Source: Thermodesulfobacteriota bacterium
GTDB lineage: Bacteria; Desulfobacterota; DSM-4660; Desulfatiglandales; Desulfatiglandaceae
Reading direction: 5' to 3'
NCBI GenBank assembly: GCA_028278625.1
Contig: JANQDY010000271.1
Coordinates: forward strand, 1 to 43,781
DNA: 43,781 bases
Shown: in pieces, positions 8,076-15,838 of the stretch
Layout of the letters: each line of letters starts with the position of its first letter
How positions within the stretch are numbered: position 1 is the first letter of the stretch
The notes under the pieces: model-generated
What the model saw: the letters and a program-made list of their open reading frames with translations, nothing else
Told to the model about the DNA's origin: nothing
The model's database searches: none
Translations under genes and position numbers: made by a program

Positions 8076-8671
8076 TCGGTGATAATGAACCAGCGCCCTT
8101 CCTGAAGATGGGCACCGTACTCCCGACCCTGTTTTCGATAAATCACAATGAATTCCTTCTCACGGTTGGGGGCCGGATCACCGCCCAGGTTTTCATTGGA
8201 AACCAGCATGTTGATGTTGTTGTTCCGAACGTGATTTTGTACATCCCCGGTGACGATCCGATATCTTCCAGCGGCGCCGTAAAGGGCCCTGATGATTTCA
8301 AGCCTGCCGGTGCCGTGGCTGGGGGGTCGATACCCCTTTTCAGGGCCGGGGACCACGAACCAGTCACCTTCCTTGATGTGCCGCTCTTTTCTGATGCCTT
8401 GTTTGTAAAAAACAACCACCATCTCCTTCTGTTTGCCGGGCGCCGGGTCCGTCCGAAGATTCCGGTTGGACACTTTCATGCTGATGGAATGACCCGACAC
8501 CAGATTCCTGACCGTCTGGGTGACATCCCGGTAATTCCCTGGAATGCCGTATCGGGCGGAAATGATGTAAAAATCCCCCTTGGCCCATGGGGTCGATATG
8601 GGGGGCAAAGAAAAAAAGCAAAGGGCCACCGCCAAAAGTAGCATGCGGCCTTTCTTAACAAGACATCTCAT
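8072..8671 (-). CDS. Secreted protein with two tandem DUF3395-like repeats
   Basis: Exported protein of 199 aa with no assigned function. A signal peptide is clear (hydrophobic core LLLAVALCFFSL, then a likely cleavage after TPWA). The mature part consists of two repeats of about 75 residues. Each begins with II-x-A-x-YG, continues with a DVTxxVxN segment, VSNxNLxxDPAP, a K-E-x-x-V-x-Y/F core, and ends in EGxWFxI. The pattern resembles the C-terminal DUF3395 domain of DnaJC11-like proteins, which I state from memory without a search. The annotated ATG at 8671 has no clear ribosome site; the ATG at 8644 has AAGAAAGG before it and still leaves a complete signal peptide. It lies 4 bp after a short coiled-coil gene on the same strand and may be co-translated with it. 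Confidence 0.72.
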   Translation of the reverse strand: MRCLVKKGRMLLLAVALCFFSLPPISTPWAKGDFYIISARYGIPGNYRDVTQTVRNLVSGHSISMKVSNRNLRTDPAPGKQKEMVVVFYKQGIRKERHIKEGDWFVVPGPEKGYRPPSHGTGRLEIIRALYGAAGRYRIVTGDVQNHVRNNNINMLVSNENLGGDPAPNREKEFIVIYRKQGREYGAHLQEGRWFIITD

Positions 8672-8675
8672 GGGG

Positions 8676-8867
8676 TCAGCCTACGGTTTTGGAGTCCTTA
8701 CACCCTTCAAGGATCTTTCTCATTCGCTCTCTTTCCGCGCGCATCTTTCTGAGCCGGTCTTCCATTTCCGGCTGCTTTTCGTAAGGGATATTTTCCATCT
8801 CCCTTTCCAGGTGTTCAACTTCTCGAATAAGCCGGTAGAGGTCTTTGGCAATCAATCTGATGCTCAT
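8676..8867 (-). CDS. Small coiled-coil hypothetical protein
   Basis: Function unknown. From the ATG at 8867 the product is 63 aa, almost entirely charged helix (EVEHLEREMENI, then RLRKMRAERERMRKI), so a coiled coil is likely and there is no membrane segment. The frame stays open upstream to a TTG at 8954 and would add 29 residues containing DYCQDKTVALIRETG; no start in this stretch has a convincing ribosome binding site, so the N-terminus is uncertain. The stop lies 4 bp before the start of the secreted repeat protein, suggesting an operon of two genes. I do not recognise a family. Confidence 0.5.
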   Translation of the reverse strand: MSIRLIAKDLYRLIREVEHLEREMENIPYEKQPEMEDRLRKMRAERERMRKILEGCKDSKTVG

Positions 8868-9038
8868 GGCTATTTTGGTTCCCGTCTCTCGAATGAGGGC
8901 CACAGTTTTGTCTTGACAATAATCCAATATAGTAACAGGATGCGCATTTAACAATGAAAAACAATTGATGCCATCCCTGGTTGTCCCGGATCAAATGTCA
9001 AAACCAGTTCCTTTTTCCGTGCAAACCAAGCCTTCTTC

Positions 9039-10883
9039 ATGAAACGGAATCCGCTCAACAACGCGAAGGTTTCCTTTAGGACCGCCCTCGTCAACCTGAA
9101 ACCTCTCTGGGAATTCTTTGTGGAGAATCGATGGGCACTGGTGATTGGGGTCATGAGTCTGCTCATGGTCGATTTTCTCCAGTTGATGATCCCTCTGGTC
9201 ATCAAAAAAGCCATCAATCTCCTGGTGGTTCAGGCGCCTCAGACGGGGGCCCTCCTGGTGAGGCAAGGGGTAATCATCGGCATCATTGCGCTCTTGATCG
9301 CCCTGTTTCGCTATGTGTGGCGCCACATGTTGCTGGGACATTCCAGAAAAGTGGAGCGGGGACTCCGCCACCGCCTCTACAGCCACATTCAGACCCTTTC
9401 TCTCTCCTTTTTTCAGAAGACCAAGACCGGCGATCTCATGGCACGGGCCATTAACGATATCAATGCGGTGCGCATGGCCTGCGGCATGGGCCTCGTGGCC
9501 CTGGTGGACGGCTTTGTGCTGGGAACCGCCGCCATCGGGTTCATGATCGCCATCGACTGGCGGCTGGCGATCATTTCCCTCATCCCGGCGCCGGTTGTGG
9601 TGGTGCTGACCCGAATGATCGCCAATCAGATGTCAGCGCGATTTGAACGGGTCCAGAAGCGTTTTTCGGACTTGACGGAACAGGCACGGGAAAGCTTTGC
9701 CGGCATTCGGGTGGTGAAAGCCCATCAACGGGAAAAATGGGAATACGAAAGAATGCAGACCAAGGGAGAGCAGTATGTGGGGGAGAGTATGCATCTGGCC
9801 AGGACCCTTGCCCTTTTTTTTCCGCTCATGACCCTGATCACCAATGCGGGCCTGGCCGTTGTGATCCTCCTGGGGGGCCGGTACACGATTTTGGGGAACA
9901 TCACGCCGGGTGATTTCGTCGCCTTTATCAGCTATCTCAACCTGCTCACCTGGCCGGTGATGGCCATGGGTTGGGTCATCAGTCTCATTCAGCGGGGATC
10001 TGCTTCCATGAGACGCATCAACGGGATTCTGGAAACGGTTCCGGAGATCATGGACCGGAAGGGCCCGGCAAAATGGGTGGAAAAAGAGAGAGGGGCGAAA
10101 GGATTTGAAGGGGAGATGGGTGGATCCATCCGGATTTGCGGGCTCAGCTTCCGATACCCGGGCAGAAGGGAAGATGCGCTGAAGGATATCCAACTCAACA
10201 TTCAACCGGGAGAGACCGCTGCCGTTGTGGGAAGGGTGGGGTCCGGCAAGACCACGCTGCTGCACGCCATTCCCCGCCTTTTGAATGTGCCCGAAAACAT
10301 GATTTTTGTGGGTGGTTCCGATATTTGCAGGATGCCGCTCAAAGGGTTGCGGCAGGGGATCGGTTTTGTCAGCCAGGATGTCTTTGTGTTCTCGGATACC
10401 GTTTACAACAATGTGGCATTTGGCGTGGATCACCCGACGGATGAGGGTGTGCTGCGGGCCCTGGAAATTGCCGGCATCAGAGAGGAGATGGAGGCCCTGG
10501 AAGAGGGCCTTGAAACGCTTCTGGGTGAGAGGGGGATCACACTTTCGGGCGGCCAGCGGCAGAGGCTCACCATAGCGCGGGCCGTGATCGGCGATTTTCC
10601 CATACTCATATTGGATGATGCCCTTTCCATGGTGGATACCCGTACGGAAGAAGGGATACTCAACCGGATTCTGGATCTTCGGCGAAATCGAACCAACGTG
10701 ATTGTTTCCCATCGTGTTTCCACCATTCGCAGGGCTGATCGCATTTTTGTCTTTGACCGCGGCCGGCTGAGGGAAGAAGGGACCCACGAAAGGCTTATGG
10801 CCCGTGACGGGATCTATGCGACCCTGTACGAGGAGCAGCTCATGGGGGAAGCCTTTGAAGAGGGAGGGACGGATTCACCATGA
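9039..10883 (+). CDS. ABC exporter half-transporter with degenerate ATP site (heterodimer subunit 1)
   Basis: Inner-membrane ABC exporter subunit, 614 aa: six membrane helices in residues about 25-300, then a nucleotide-binding domain. Walker A is GRVGSGKTTL, the signature is LSGGQRQRL and Walker B is ILILDDALSMVD. In Walker B the catalytic Glu is replaced by Asp, the mark of the non-catalytic site in heterodimeric exporters of the BmrCD, LmrCD and TM287/288 type. The ATG at 9039 starts shortly before the first helix but has no strong ribosome site. The next gene starts inside its last codons (4-bp overlap), as expected for obligate partners. Substrate cannot be told from sequence; drugs, lipids or peptides are all possible for the family. 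Confidence 0.92.
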   Translation: MKRNPLNNAKVSFRTALVNLKPLWEFFVENRWALVIGVMSLLMVDFLQLMIPLVIKKAINLLVVQAPQTGALLVRQGVIIGIIALLIALFRYVWRHMLLGHSRKVERGLRHRLYSHIQTLSLSFFQKTKTGDLMARAINDINAVRMACGMGLVALVDGFVLGTAAIGFMIAIDWRLAIISLIPAPVVVVLTRMIANQMSARFERVQKRFSDLTEQARESFAGIRVVKAHQREKWEYERMQTKGEQYVGESMHLARTLALFFPLMTLITNAGLAVVILLGGRYTILGNITPGDFVAFISYLNLLTWPVMAMGWVISLIQRGSASMRRINGILETVPEIMDRKGPAKWVEKERGAKGFEGEMGGSIRICGLSFRYPGRREDALKDIQLNIQPGETAAVVGRVGSGKTTLLHAIPRLLNVPENMIFVGGSDICRMPLKGLRQGIGFVSQDVFVFSDTVYNNVAFGVDHPTDEGVLRALEIAGIREEMEALEEGLETLLGERGITLSGGQRQRLTIARAVIGDFPILILDDALSMVDTRTEEGILNRILDLRRNRTNVIVSHRVSTIRRADRIFVFDRGRLREEGTHERLMARDGIYATLYEEQLMGEAFEEGGTDSP

Positions 10884-12994
10884 TGGGGGAATACGGATAC
10901 GCCGAAGAGGGAAAACTGGGGAAACCCTATAACCTCAGGCTCATGAAAAGGCTGCTCCATTTTGCCCGGCCCTATACTAGAATGGTGTTGGCCGGTCTCT
11001 TCCTCTCAATTTTGGTGGCGGCTTTTGATCTGTGTGTGCCGTACCTGACCAAAATTGCCATTGACCGGTATATCCTGGTTTCCTGGTATCAGATCAGTGG
11101 CAAAATACTCTCCCATGCCGATTATGACCCGCTAAAAGAGCGTTATGGACCGCTCATGGAGAAGAGTACGCTCCCCAATGTCTATTACATCTCCAATGCG
11201 AACCTGAAACGGATCGATCCCGCGGATCTCAATCTTTTGAGAAACAAAGGACTGCTCGGTAACCAACGGTACTACCGTGTGGCGCCGGACCGCAGCATCA
11301 CGCCCTGGTTTCCGGAGAATGACCCGTCTATCCAAAAGATGGCCGATGGGGCGACCATGGTGCCATATGAAAAAATGGAGCGCCTCCCCGGAAAAGAACT
11401 CCTCAAACTGAGGTCCGCCGATATCAGCGGAGTGACGCTGGTGGCAGGGGTCTTCTTTGTTCTGTTGCTGTTTTCCCTGGGTTTCAGCTATGTGGAGTAC
11501 TATGTGATGGAGTTGACGGGTCAGCGGATCATGCAGGACATGCGCATGACGCTTTTTGATCGGATGCAGGCTCAGACCCTGAGATTCTTTGATCGACATC
11601 CGGTGGGGACCCTGGTGACCCGGGTCACCAATGACATCGGAAATCTGAATGAATTGTTCAAATCCGTGCTCATTACCGTTTTCAAGGATCTCTTCATGGT
11701 GGTGGGAATCCTGGGGATTCTGCTCTACCTCAACTGGCGGCTGGCACTTCTCTGCTTCATTCTGCTTCCCATCATTTTCGGCCTGACATTTGTGTTCAGT
11801 TTCATGGCCCGCGAGGCCTTCAGGGAGCTTCGCAGCACGGTCTCCAGAATCAATGCGTTTCTCCAGGAACGGATCAGCGGCATGCGCGTCATCCAGTTAT
11901 TTGTGAGAGAGGCATCGCAGCTGAAACGGTTCGAACGCCTCAACCGGGACAACTATGAGGCGGGCATGAAACAGATCAGGGTGTTTGCCCTGTTCATGCC
12001 GCTCATGGAGCTTTTGTCAACGCTGGCCATCGCGTTTTTGATCTGGCACGGCGGCGGGCAGGTGCTACAGGAAGAGATGACGCTGGGGGTCCTGGTGGCC
12101 TTTATCGGTTACATCCAAATGTTCTTCAAACCGATCCGGGATATCTCTGAAAAGTACAACATCATGCAGATGGCCATGGCGTCCATGGAACGAATATTTG
12201 AATTCATGGATAAACGGGAAGAGCTGCCCCAGCCCGCGTCCCCCCGGACTCCTGAGAGCGTTCAGGGGCATCTGGTATTTGACCATGTGACGTTTGGGTA
12301 TGAGCCCGACAAAAAAGTGCTTTTGGACGTTTCATTTGAGGTGAAGCCGGGAGAAACGGTGGCCATTGTGGGCGCCACGGGCTCGGGAAAGACCACGGTT
12401 GTGAGCCTGGTGGAGCGGTTTTACGACCCCGATGAAGGGCGGATTCTGCTGGACGGCGTTGATTTGAGGGAGTGGTCCGATGACAGTCTCAGAAAGGCCG
12501 TCAGCCTTTGTATGCAGGATGTGTTCATCTTTGCGGGGACCGTTTCGGAAAATATTTCCCTGGGCCGAGAAGGGCTTGGAAGTGATGCGGTCATCCGCGC
12601 GGCACAAACGGCAAATGCATTGGGGTTTATTGAAAAACTGGAAAACGGTTTTGAGCAGGAGTTGGGAGAGCAGGGGGCGAGTCTTTCGGGGGGGCAGCGC
12701 CAGCTCCTCTCCTTTGCCCGGGCCTTGGTCAGTGATCCCCAATTACTCATTCTGGATGAGGCCACCAGCAGTGTAGACCCGGAAACGGAACGGCTCATCC
12801 AGACGGCCATCAGCGAAATGTCGAAAATGCGGACCACCCTGGTGGTGGCCCACCGCTTATCCACGGTTCGGGATGCGGACCGAATCATGGTCATGCATCA
12901 CGGTCGAATCCGGGAACAGGGCTCCCATGAGGCGCTCATGGCCATGAAAGGCCTCTATTACCGGCTTACCAGGCGGTGGGAACGGGGAGGATAA
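10880..12994 (+). CDS. ABC exporter half-transporter with intact ATP site (heterodimer subunit 2)
   Basis: Partner of the preceding subunit, 704 aa. The nucleotide-binding domain is complete: Walker A GATGSGKTTV, signature LSGGQRQLLSF, Walker B LLILDEATSSVD with the catalytic Glu, and the switch His in VVAHRLSTV. It is about 90 residues longer than subunit 1 because of an insertion between the first and second membrane helices (about residues 60-175), predicted to lie on the outer face of the membrane; BmrD-like subunits carry a comparable extracellular insertion. The ATG at 10880 overlaps the stop of the first gene (ATGA) and is preceded by a GGGAGGGA-type site. The pair forms a complete exporter, with hydrolysis expected mainly at the site holding this Walker B. 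Confidence 0.93.
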   Translation: MMGEYGYAEEGKLGKPYNLRLMKRLLHFARPYTRMVLAGLFLSILVAAFDLCVPYLTKIAIDRYILVSWYQISGKILSHADYDPLKERYGPLMEKSTLPNVYYISNANLKRIDPADLNLLRNKGLLGNQRYYRVAPDRSITPWFPENDPSIQKMADGATMVPYEKMERLPGKELLKLRSADISGVTLVAGVFFVLLLFSLGFSYVEYYVMELTGQRIMQDMRMTLFDRMQAQTLRFFDRHPVGTLVTRVTNDIGNLNELFKSVLITVFKDLFMVVGILGILLYLNWRLALLCFILLPIIFGLTFVFSFMAREAFRELRSTVSRINAFLQERISGMRVIQLFVREASQLKRFERLNRDNYEAGMKQIRVFALFMPLMELLSTLAIAFLIWHGGGQVLQEEMTLGVLVAFIGYIQMFFKPIRDISEKYNIMQMAMASMERIFEFMDKREELPQPASPRTPESVQGHLVFDHVTFGYEPDKKVLLDVSFEVKPGETVAIVGATGSGKTTVVSLVERFYDPDEGRILLDGVDLREWSDDSLRKAVSLCMQDVFIFAGTVSENISLGREGLGSDAVIRAAQTANALGFIEKLENGFEQELGEQGASLSGGQRQLLSFARALVSDPQLLILDEATSSVDPETERLIQTAISEMSKMRTTLVVAHRLSTVRDADRIMVMHHGRIREQGSHEALMAMKGLYYRLTRRWERGG

Positions 12995-13013
12995 CCGGAT
13001 TAAGGGGTGTAGA

Positions 13014-13310
13014 TCAGCGGTTTCTCTTGAAAACTTTCAGTTCGTCCACGTCAAACAGGATATTCCGGCCCGCCCGGCGGAAGGTGATCTTTCCTGCCTT
13101 AATCCAGCGTCTCAACGTGATTTCAGAAATCTCCAGATACTGAGCCGCCTCTTTGACCGTAAAAGGCGAACGGCGGATATCATCGAATACTTCCCCATGT
13201 CCGTATCTGTCTCTTTCAAAGCCCTGCCTCGCGATAACGGAAAAAAGTTTTTCTCTCTCTTCCAAGGGCATTTTGAGTAAATCTTCATAGACTTTTTCCG
13301 CTGTGATCAT
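13014..13310 (-). CDS. Helix-turn-helix (excisionase-type) antitoxin
   Basis: DNA-binding protein of 98 aa that probably serves as antitoxin and autoregulator for the RelE-like toxin encoded just upstream. The C-terminal half is a MerR/excisionase-type helix-turn-helix: FTVKEAAQYLEISEITLRRW followed by IKAGKITFRRAGRNILF, in the order seen in the HTH_17 family. The N-terminal half is a charged helical region that could contact the toxin. The ATG at 13310 overlaps the toxin stop by 4 bp and has an AAAAGGA site. The order toxin first, antitoxin second is the HigBA-like arrangement. Binding partners and operator are inferred. Confidence 0.85.
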   Translation of the reverse strand: MITAEKVYEDLLKMPLEEREKLFSVIARQGFERDRYGHGEVFDDIRRSPFTVKEAAQYLEISEITLRRWIKAGKITFRRAGRNILFDVDELKVFKRNR

Positions 13311-13597
13311 AGTCCTTTTCTTCCTTTCGCATACCGTTTCAGTTCACGATAGAAATTTTCGTGGGTGCCCACGGTATAGAAGTCGATTTCGGATTTCCGA
13401 AAGCGGTATGAAACCAGAAACGTCTGCTTCTGATAAACGAATTTGTGAATTCTGAAATGTGACAGATCTCCTTTTTTTGATGTTCCCAGTTCTGGATTCT
13501 CGACAATCTTTTCAACCTCATCTTCAATGACCAGTTGAAAAGGTCTTGTTTGTTTCTTTACATATTTCCTGAACGGAGGTTTGAAATAAACATCCAT
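13307..13597 (-). CDS. RelE/ParE-family toxin
   Basis: Type II toxin of 96 aa in the RelE/ParE superfamily, expected to act as a ribosome-dependent mRNA endonuclease or a gyrase inhibitor. It shows the small basic fold pattern: an N-terminal FRKYVKKQ helix, the central HFRIHKFVYQKQTFLVSYRF strands, and a C-terminal FYTVGTHENFYRELKRY segment with a Tyr in the usual terminal region. It is first in a two-gene unit with the helix-turn-helix antitoxin (4-bp overlap). No Shine-Dalgarno is seen before the ATG at 13597. A small inverted repeat (AAGAT..ATCTT, about 13605-13617) lies directly upstream and could be an operator. Confidence 0.82.
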   Translation of the reverse strand: MDVYFKPPFRKYVKKQTRPFQLVIEDEVEKIVENPELGTSKKGDLSHFRIHKFVYQKQTFLVSYRFRKSEIDFYTVGTHENFYRELKRYAKGRKGL

Positions 13598-13860
13598 GAT
13601 ATAAAAGATGATATCTTATTGTGTCAGCTTGTCAATCAATATTTTAGAAGGAAAGATCACATTTCGCTCTCCCAGGCTCGTTCCCACGCTCTGCGTGGAA
13701 ACCCACCTTGGACGCTCCGCGTCCCACAATTCTTGTTTTGCGCCGCTTTAGGCCCAATTTTTCGAGGTTCAACACGGATGTAGAGCATCCGAGAACCGTA
13801 CCCACGCAGAGCGGAACAAGTGCACGGCATGTGGAAATCGTTATCAGGCCGCCATTTTCC
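13598..13860. repeat. Solo REP/RAYT-type palindrome doublet in an intergenic stretch
   Basis: This gene-free stretch holds two adjacent imperfect palindromes, at 13681-13700 (TTCCCACGCTCTGCGTGGAA) and 13710-13724 (GGACGCTCCGCGTCC). They have nearly the same sequence and order as the doublet that precedes the RAYT transposase at 16517-16561. A degenerate reverse copy (CCCACGCAGAGCGGAAC) lies at about 13802-13819. This is the layout of REP doublets mobilised by REP-associated tyrosine transposases. An open frame crosses it on the minus strand but is only the repeat being read through. I see no gene here. Confidence 0.75.
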
Positions 13861-13888
13861 TTGATTTTTCATGCTGTCATGCTATCAT
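13861..13888 (+). promoter_or_regulatory. Predicted promoter of the 13,918 toxin-antitoxin unit
   Basis: TTGATT at 13861-13866 and TATCAT at 13883-13888 with a 16-bp spacer resemble a sigma-70 promoter. The start codon of the antitoxin lies 30 bp further on behind a GGAGGCGG ribosome site. Repeated CATGCT/CATGAAA elements inside the spacer could be the binding site of the antitoxin. Confidence 0.5.
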
Positions 13889-13917
13889 GAAATTCAACGT
13901 TTTCGATGGAGGCGGAT

Positions 13918-14172
13918 ATGGCAGTCGTCAAAACAGTGGGCAACAGCGGACAGATATCTCTCGGCAAGAAGTTTGCGGGGCAGCATGTACTGGTAGACGA
14001 AATCGAGGCCGGTGTCTGGATCGTTAAACTTGGGCGTTTTATCCCTCAAAATGAGCTTTGGCTTCACTCGGGCACGGTGAAAGAGGACCTTTCAGAAGCC
14101 ATTGAGTGGGGGGAAAAAAACCCGCCGAGAAAAAGCGATTTAAACGAAATTGAAGCGCGGATCAAAGAATGA
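13918..14172 (+). CDS. Putative antitoxin, AbrB-like N-terminus
   Basis: Small protein of 84 aa, probable antitoxin of a type II pair. The first 45 residues (MAVVKTVGNSGQISLGKKF, then AGQHVLVDEIEAGVWIVKLG) have the swapped-hairpin spacing of AbrB/MazE-like DNA-binding proteins. The C-terminal part (EDLSEAIEWGEKNPPRKSDL) resembles the toxin-embracing tail of short antitoxins. The ATG at 13918 follows GGAGGCGG at ideal spacing; an ATG at 13906 is in frame but lacks a site. The stop overlaps the start of the next gene by 4 bp (ATGA). The assignment rests on gene pairing and N-terminal pattern, not on a recognised family name. Confidence 0.68.
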   Translation: MAVVKTVGNSGQISLGKKFAGQHVLVDEIEAGVWIVKLGRFIPQNELWLHSGTVKEDLSEAIEWGEKNPPRKSDLNEIEARIKE

Positions 14173-14483
14173 CCCGTCAGCATATGGCCCCGGTTCAACT
14201 GGACTTGAACAATCCTGTTTTTCAGAGACACCTTTTCGCTCTGCAGAAAAGAGAACAGCTTGAAGTTTTGGGAACTTTACGGAAGCTGTCAAAGATGACC
14301 TGGCAACAGGTATACGGTGATCGCGGGCTTAAATGGGAGCGCATCTATTCCAGAGAAGGTCCCCGTGGGTCAAAGTTGTACATCTTCAGGATCGGCAGAG
14401 GTTTTCGAGGCGTCGCGTACCGTGAAAAAGACTGGCTGCGCGTTCTTTCATTGCATCCGATTCATGACACCGCGTATCGGTGA
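14169..14483 (+). CDS. Putative RelE-like toxin
   Basis: Product of 104 aa, translationally coupled to the preceding putative antitoxin. The C-terminal part has RelE-superfamily character: KLYIFRIGRGFRGVAYREKD followed by WLRVLSLHPIHDTAY, with basic residues and a terminal Tyr/His group typical of the RNase site of such toxins. The N-terminal part is an extended helix (FQRHLFALQKREQLEVLGTL). I infer an mRNA interferase. A known family label was not recalled, so this may be a less described toxin group, or a non-toxic member of the ParE-like fold. Confidence 0.62.
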   Translation: MTRQHMAPVQLDLNNPVFQRHLFALQKREQLEVLGTLRKLSKMTWQQVYGDRGLKWERIYSREGPRGSKLYIFRIGRGFRGVAYREKDWLRVLSLHPIHDTAYR

Positions 14484-14521
14484 GAGTCTCACTTTTCGAA
14501 ATCAAATAGGTTGGGCGGAAA

Positions 14522-15349
14522 ATGAAGCCTTTTTCAAGGATTCAGAGACTGTTGCTGTTGTTCTTACTGTTGGGAACGGTCCAGGTACAGGCGCAACAAA
14601 GCGGTCCTTCGAAGGATTTGACGAAAGCATGTGACGCCCTTGCACGAACGCTCGCTATGAACATTTCTTTGAACAGCACCGTGGCCCTGCGGCGGTTTTC
14701 ATCTTCAGGGGGCATCCCCACCCTTCTGGGCACCCGCATTCAGGATCTCTTGACCAACACCATGACAGCGGCCAGCAACCGGAAATTCCACGTGGTGGAG
14801 CGCCTCGAAACCCCCTGGCCAATGCATTTGAAGCCATTGTTACGCCTGCGGCCAAAGAAAAAGACCGAGGCCGTTTTTTGCGCCTGTTCCGGTTTGAGGA
14901 TGGAAAGCCCGTCCCTTTTACCTCGGAAGGTTCCCCAACATACCGGGTAGGTGAGCAAATGGGGTTTTCCGTTCGGCCTCCCATGGACTCGCGGCTTTAT
15001 GTCTTCAACTATGATCCCCAGGGAAATGATGAATCCATCATTTTCGTATATCCCCTGCCGCCAGATGCCGGTCCGCACTTTCAACCGCGACCGGGTGTAT
15101 CACTTCCCGAAATGCGTGGATCCCCAAGCCGTCACGTACCCCGTTGAGCCGCCCCTGGGCCGCATGGTCTTCAAGGTCATCGGCGTGGACGAAAATGCCG
15201 CGCGTGGCGACCTGGTGAAAGGGCTGGACAAGATGTCCGGCTACTATCAACTGCACCAAAAAGACCTCAAGGCCCTGATCGAGCGTTTGACCCTCTTGCC
15301 CCGCTCCGCCTGGTGGGAGGAAACCATGGACTTCTGGGTGGTGGAGTAG
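14522..15349 (+). pseudogene. Decayed secreted DUF4384-like protein gene (two frameshifts)
   Basis: Remnant of an exported protein of about 275 aa. The first frame, from the ATG at 14522, gives a clear signal peptide (LLLLFLLLGTVQVQA) and a FlgO/CsgG-like region (RIQDLLTNTMTAASNRKFHV). At a run of five C near 14808-14812 the homologous reading moves to another frame, giving LANAFEAIVTP and then VGEQMGFSVRPPMDSRLYVF, a typical DUF4384 segment. Near 15050-15090 it moves back to the first frame and ends with PVEPPLGRMVFKVIGV. The first frame alone stops at 14950. Such proteins are usually periplasmic or lipoprotein-like. The two shifts compensate each other, so either the gene is dead or the sequence has indel errors. 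Confidence 0.72.
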
Positions 15350-15430
15350 GGCGCCTATTAGGGGTGATTTATGCTTTATTCCGGATGTCATGTCGTATGC
15401 GCCTTGAAATCATGTGAAAACGGAAGGTTT

Positions 15431-15448
15431 CAGGTGTCGGGTGTCAGG
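15431..15448. repeat. GACACC-type short repeat, copy 1
   Basis: CAGGTGTCGGGTGTCAGG, two tandem GTGTC units on the plus strand. The same motif, inverted, recurs on the far side of the VapBC-like pair (16303-16327) and at 17885-17920. Confidence 0.6.
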
Positions 15449-15497
15449 ATAGGCAGAGGTGAGCACAGGTTTTCCTTTTGGGACTGCAACCCGAACA

Positions 15498-15525
15498 TTG
15501 ACTTCAGTAATAAAAGATGTAAAAT
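15498..15525 (+). promoter_or_regulatory. Predicted promoter of the VapBC-like pair
   Basis: TTGACT at 15498-15503 and TAAAAT at 15520-15525 with a 16-bp spacer. The -10 box forms the left arm of the palindrome at 15520-15542, so a repressor bound there would block RNA polymerase. Confidence 0.55.
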
Positions 15526-15542
15526 ATGATTATCATATTTTA
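15520..15542. promoter_or_regulatory. Palindromic operator upstream of the VapBC-like pair
   Basis: A perfect inverted repeat, TAAAATATGA and TCATATTTTA around a 3-bp centre, lies 14 bp before the antitoxin start and covers the predicted -10 box. This is the expected position for autoregulation by a Phd/YefM-type antitoxin or its toxin complex. The A+T-rich sequence stands out from the surrounding DNA. Confidence 0.6.
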
Positions 15543-15556
15543 CAGGGAGTTGTGAG

Positions 15557-15838
15557 ATGGAAAAGCGCATATCCGCCACCCGTGCCGTAAGGGATTTCTC
15601 CGAGGTATTGAACACCATAAAATTCAAAAATGTCCATTACATCATTGAAAGGGGGGGGAAACCGGTTGCTTCAATGAGTCCCGTCCGTGAAAGACCGGAG
15701 GAGATGACACTGGGCGAGCTACAAGGCCTGCTCGAAAAGCTTCCCAGGCTGGGAGAGGAACTGGATGCCTTTGCGTCCGAGATGCAATGGATATCTGAGA
15801 GTCAGCCACACGTGCCGATGGGGGATCCATGGGCGTAA
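15557..15838 (+). CDS. Phd/YefM-family antitoxin
   Basis: Antitoxin of 93 aa for the PIN-domain toxin encoded next. The N-terminus (ISATRAVRDFSEVLNTI, then HYIIERGGKPVASMSPV) is the Phd/YefM DNA-binding fold, and the C-terminal helical tail (ELQGLLEKLPRLGEELDAF) would bind the toxin. A CAGGGAG element lies before the ATG at 15557. Its end overlaps the toxin gene by 10 bp. It is likely autoregulated through the palindrome at 15520-15542. Family assignment is good. Confidence 0.88.
   Translation: MEKRISATRAVRDFSEVLNTIKFKNVHYIIERGGKPVASMSPVRERPEEMTLGELQGLLEKLPRLGEELDAFASEMQWISESQPHVPMGDPWA

Noticed and set aside
9633..10787. 384-residue open frame antisense to the first ABC subunit
   Set aside because: Low-complexity His/Pro-rich product, typical shadow of a GC-rich coding region.
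13657..13872. Open frame across the solo REP doublet
   Set aside because: Explained by the palindromes themselves; no start signal.
15430..15627. Minus-strand frame over the VapBC-like promoter
   Set aside because: Overlaps the promoter, operator and antitoxin start; no motifs.
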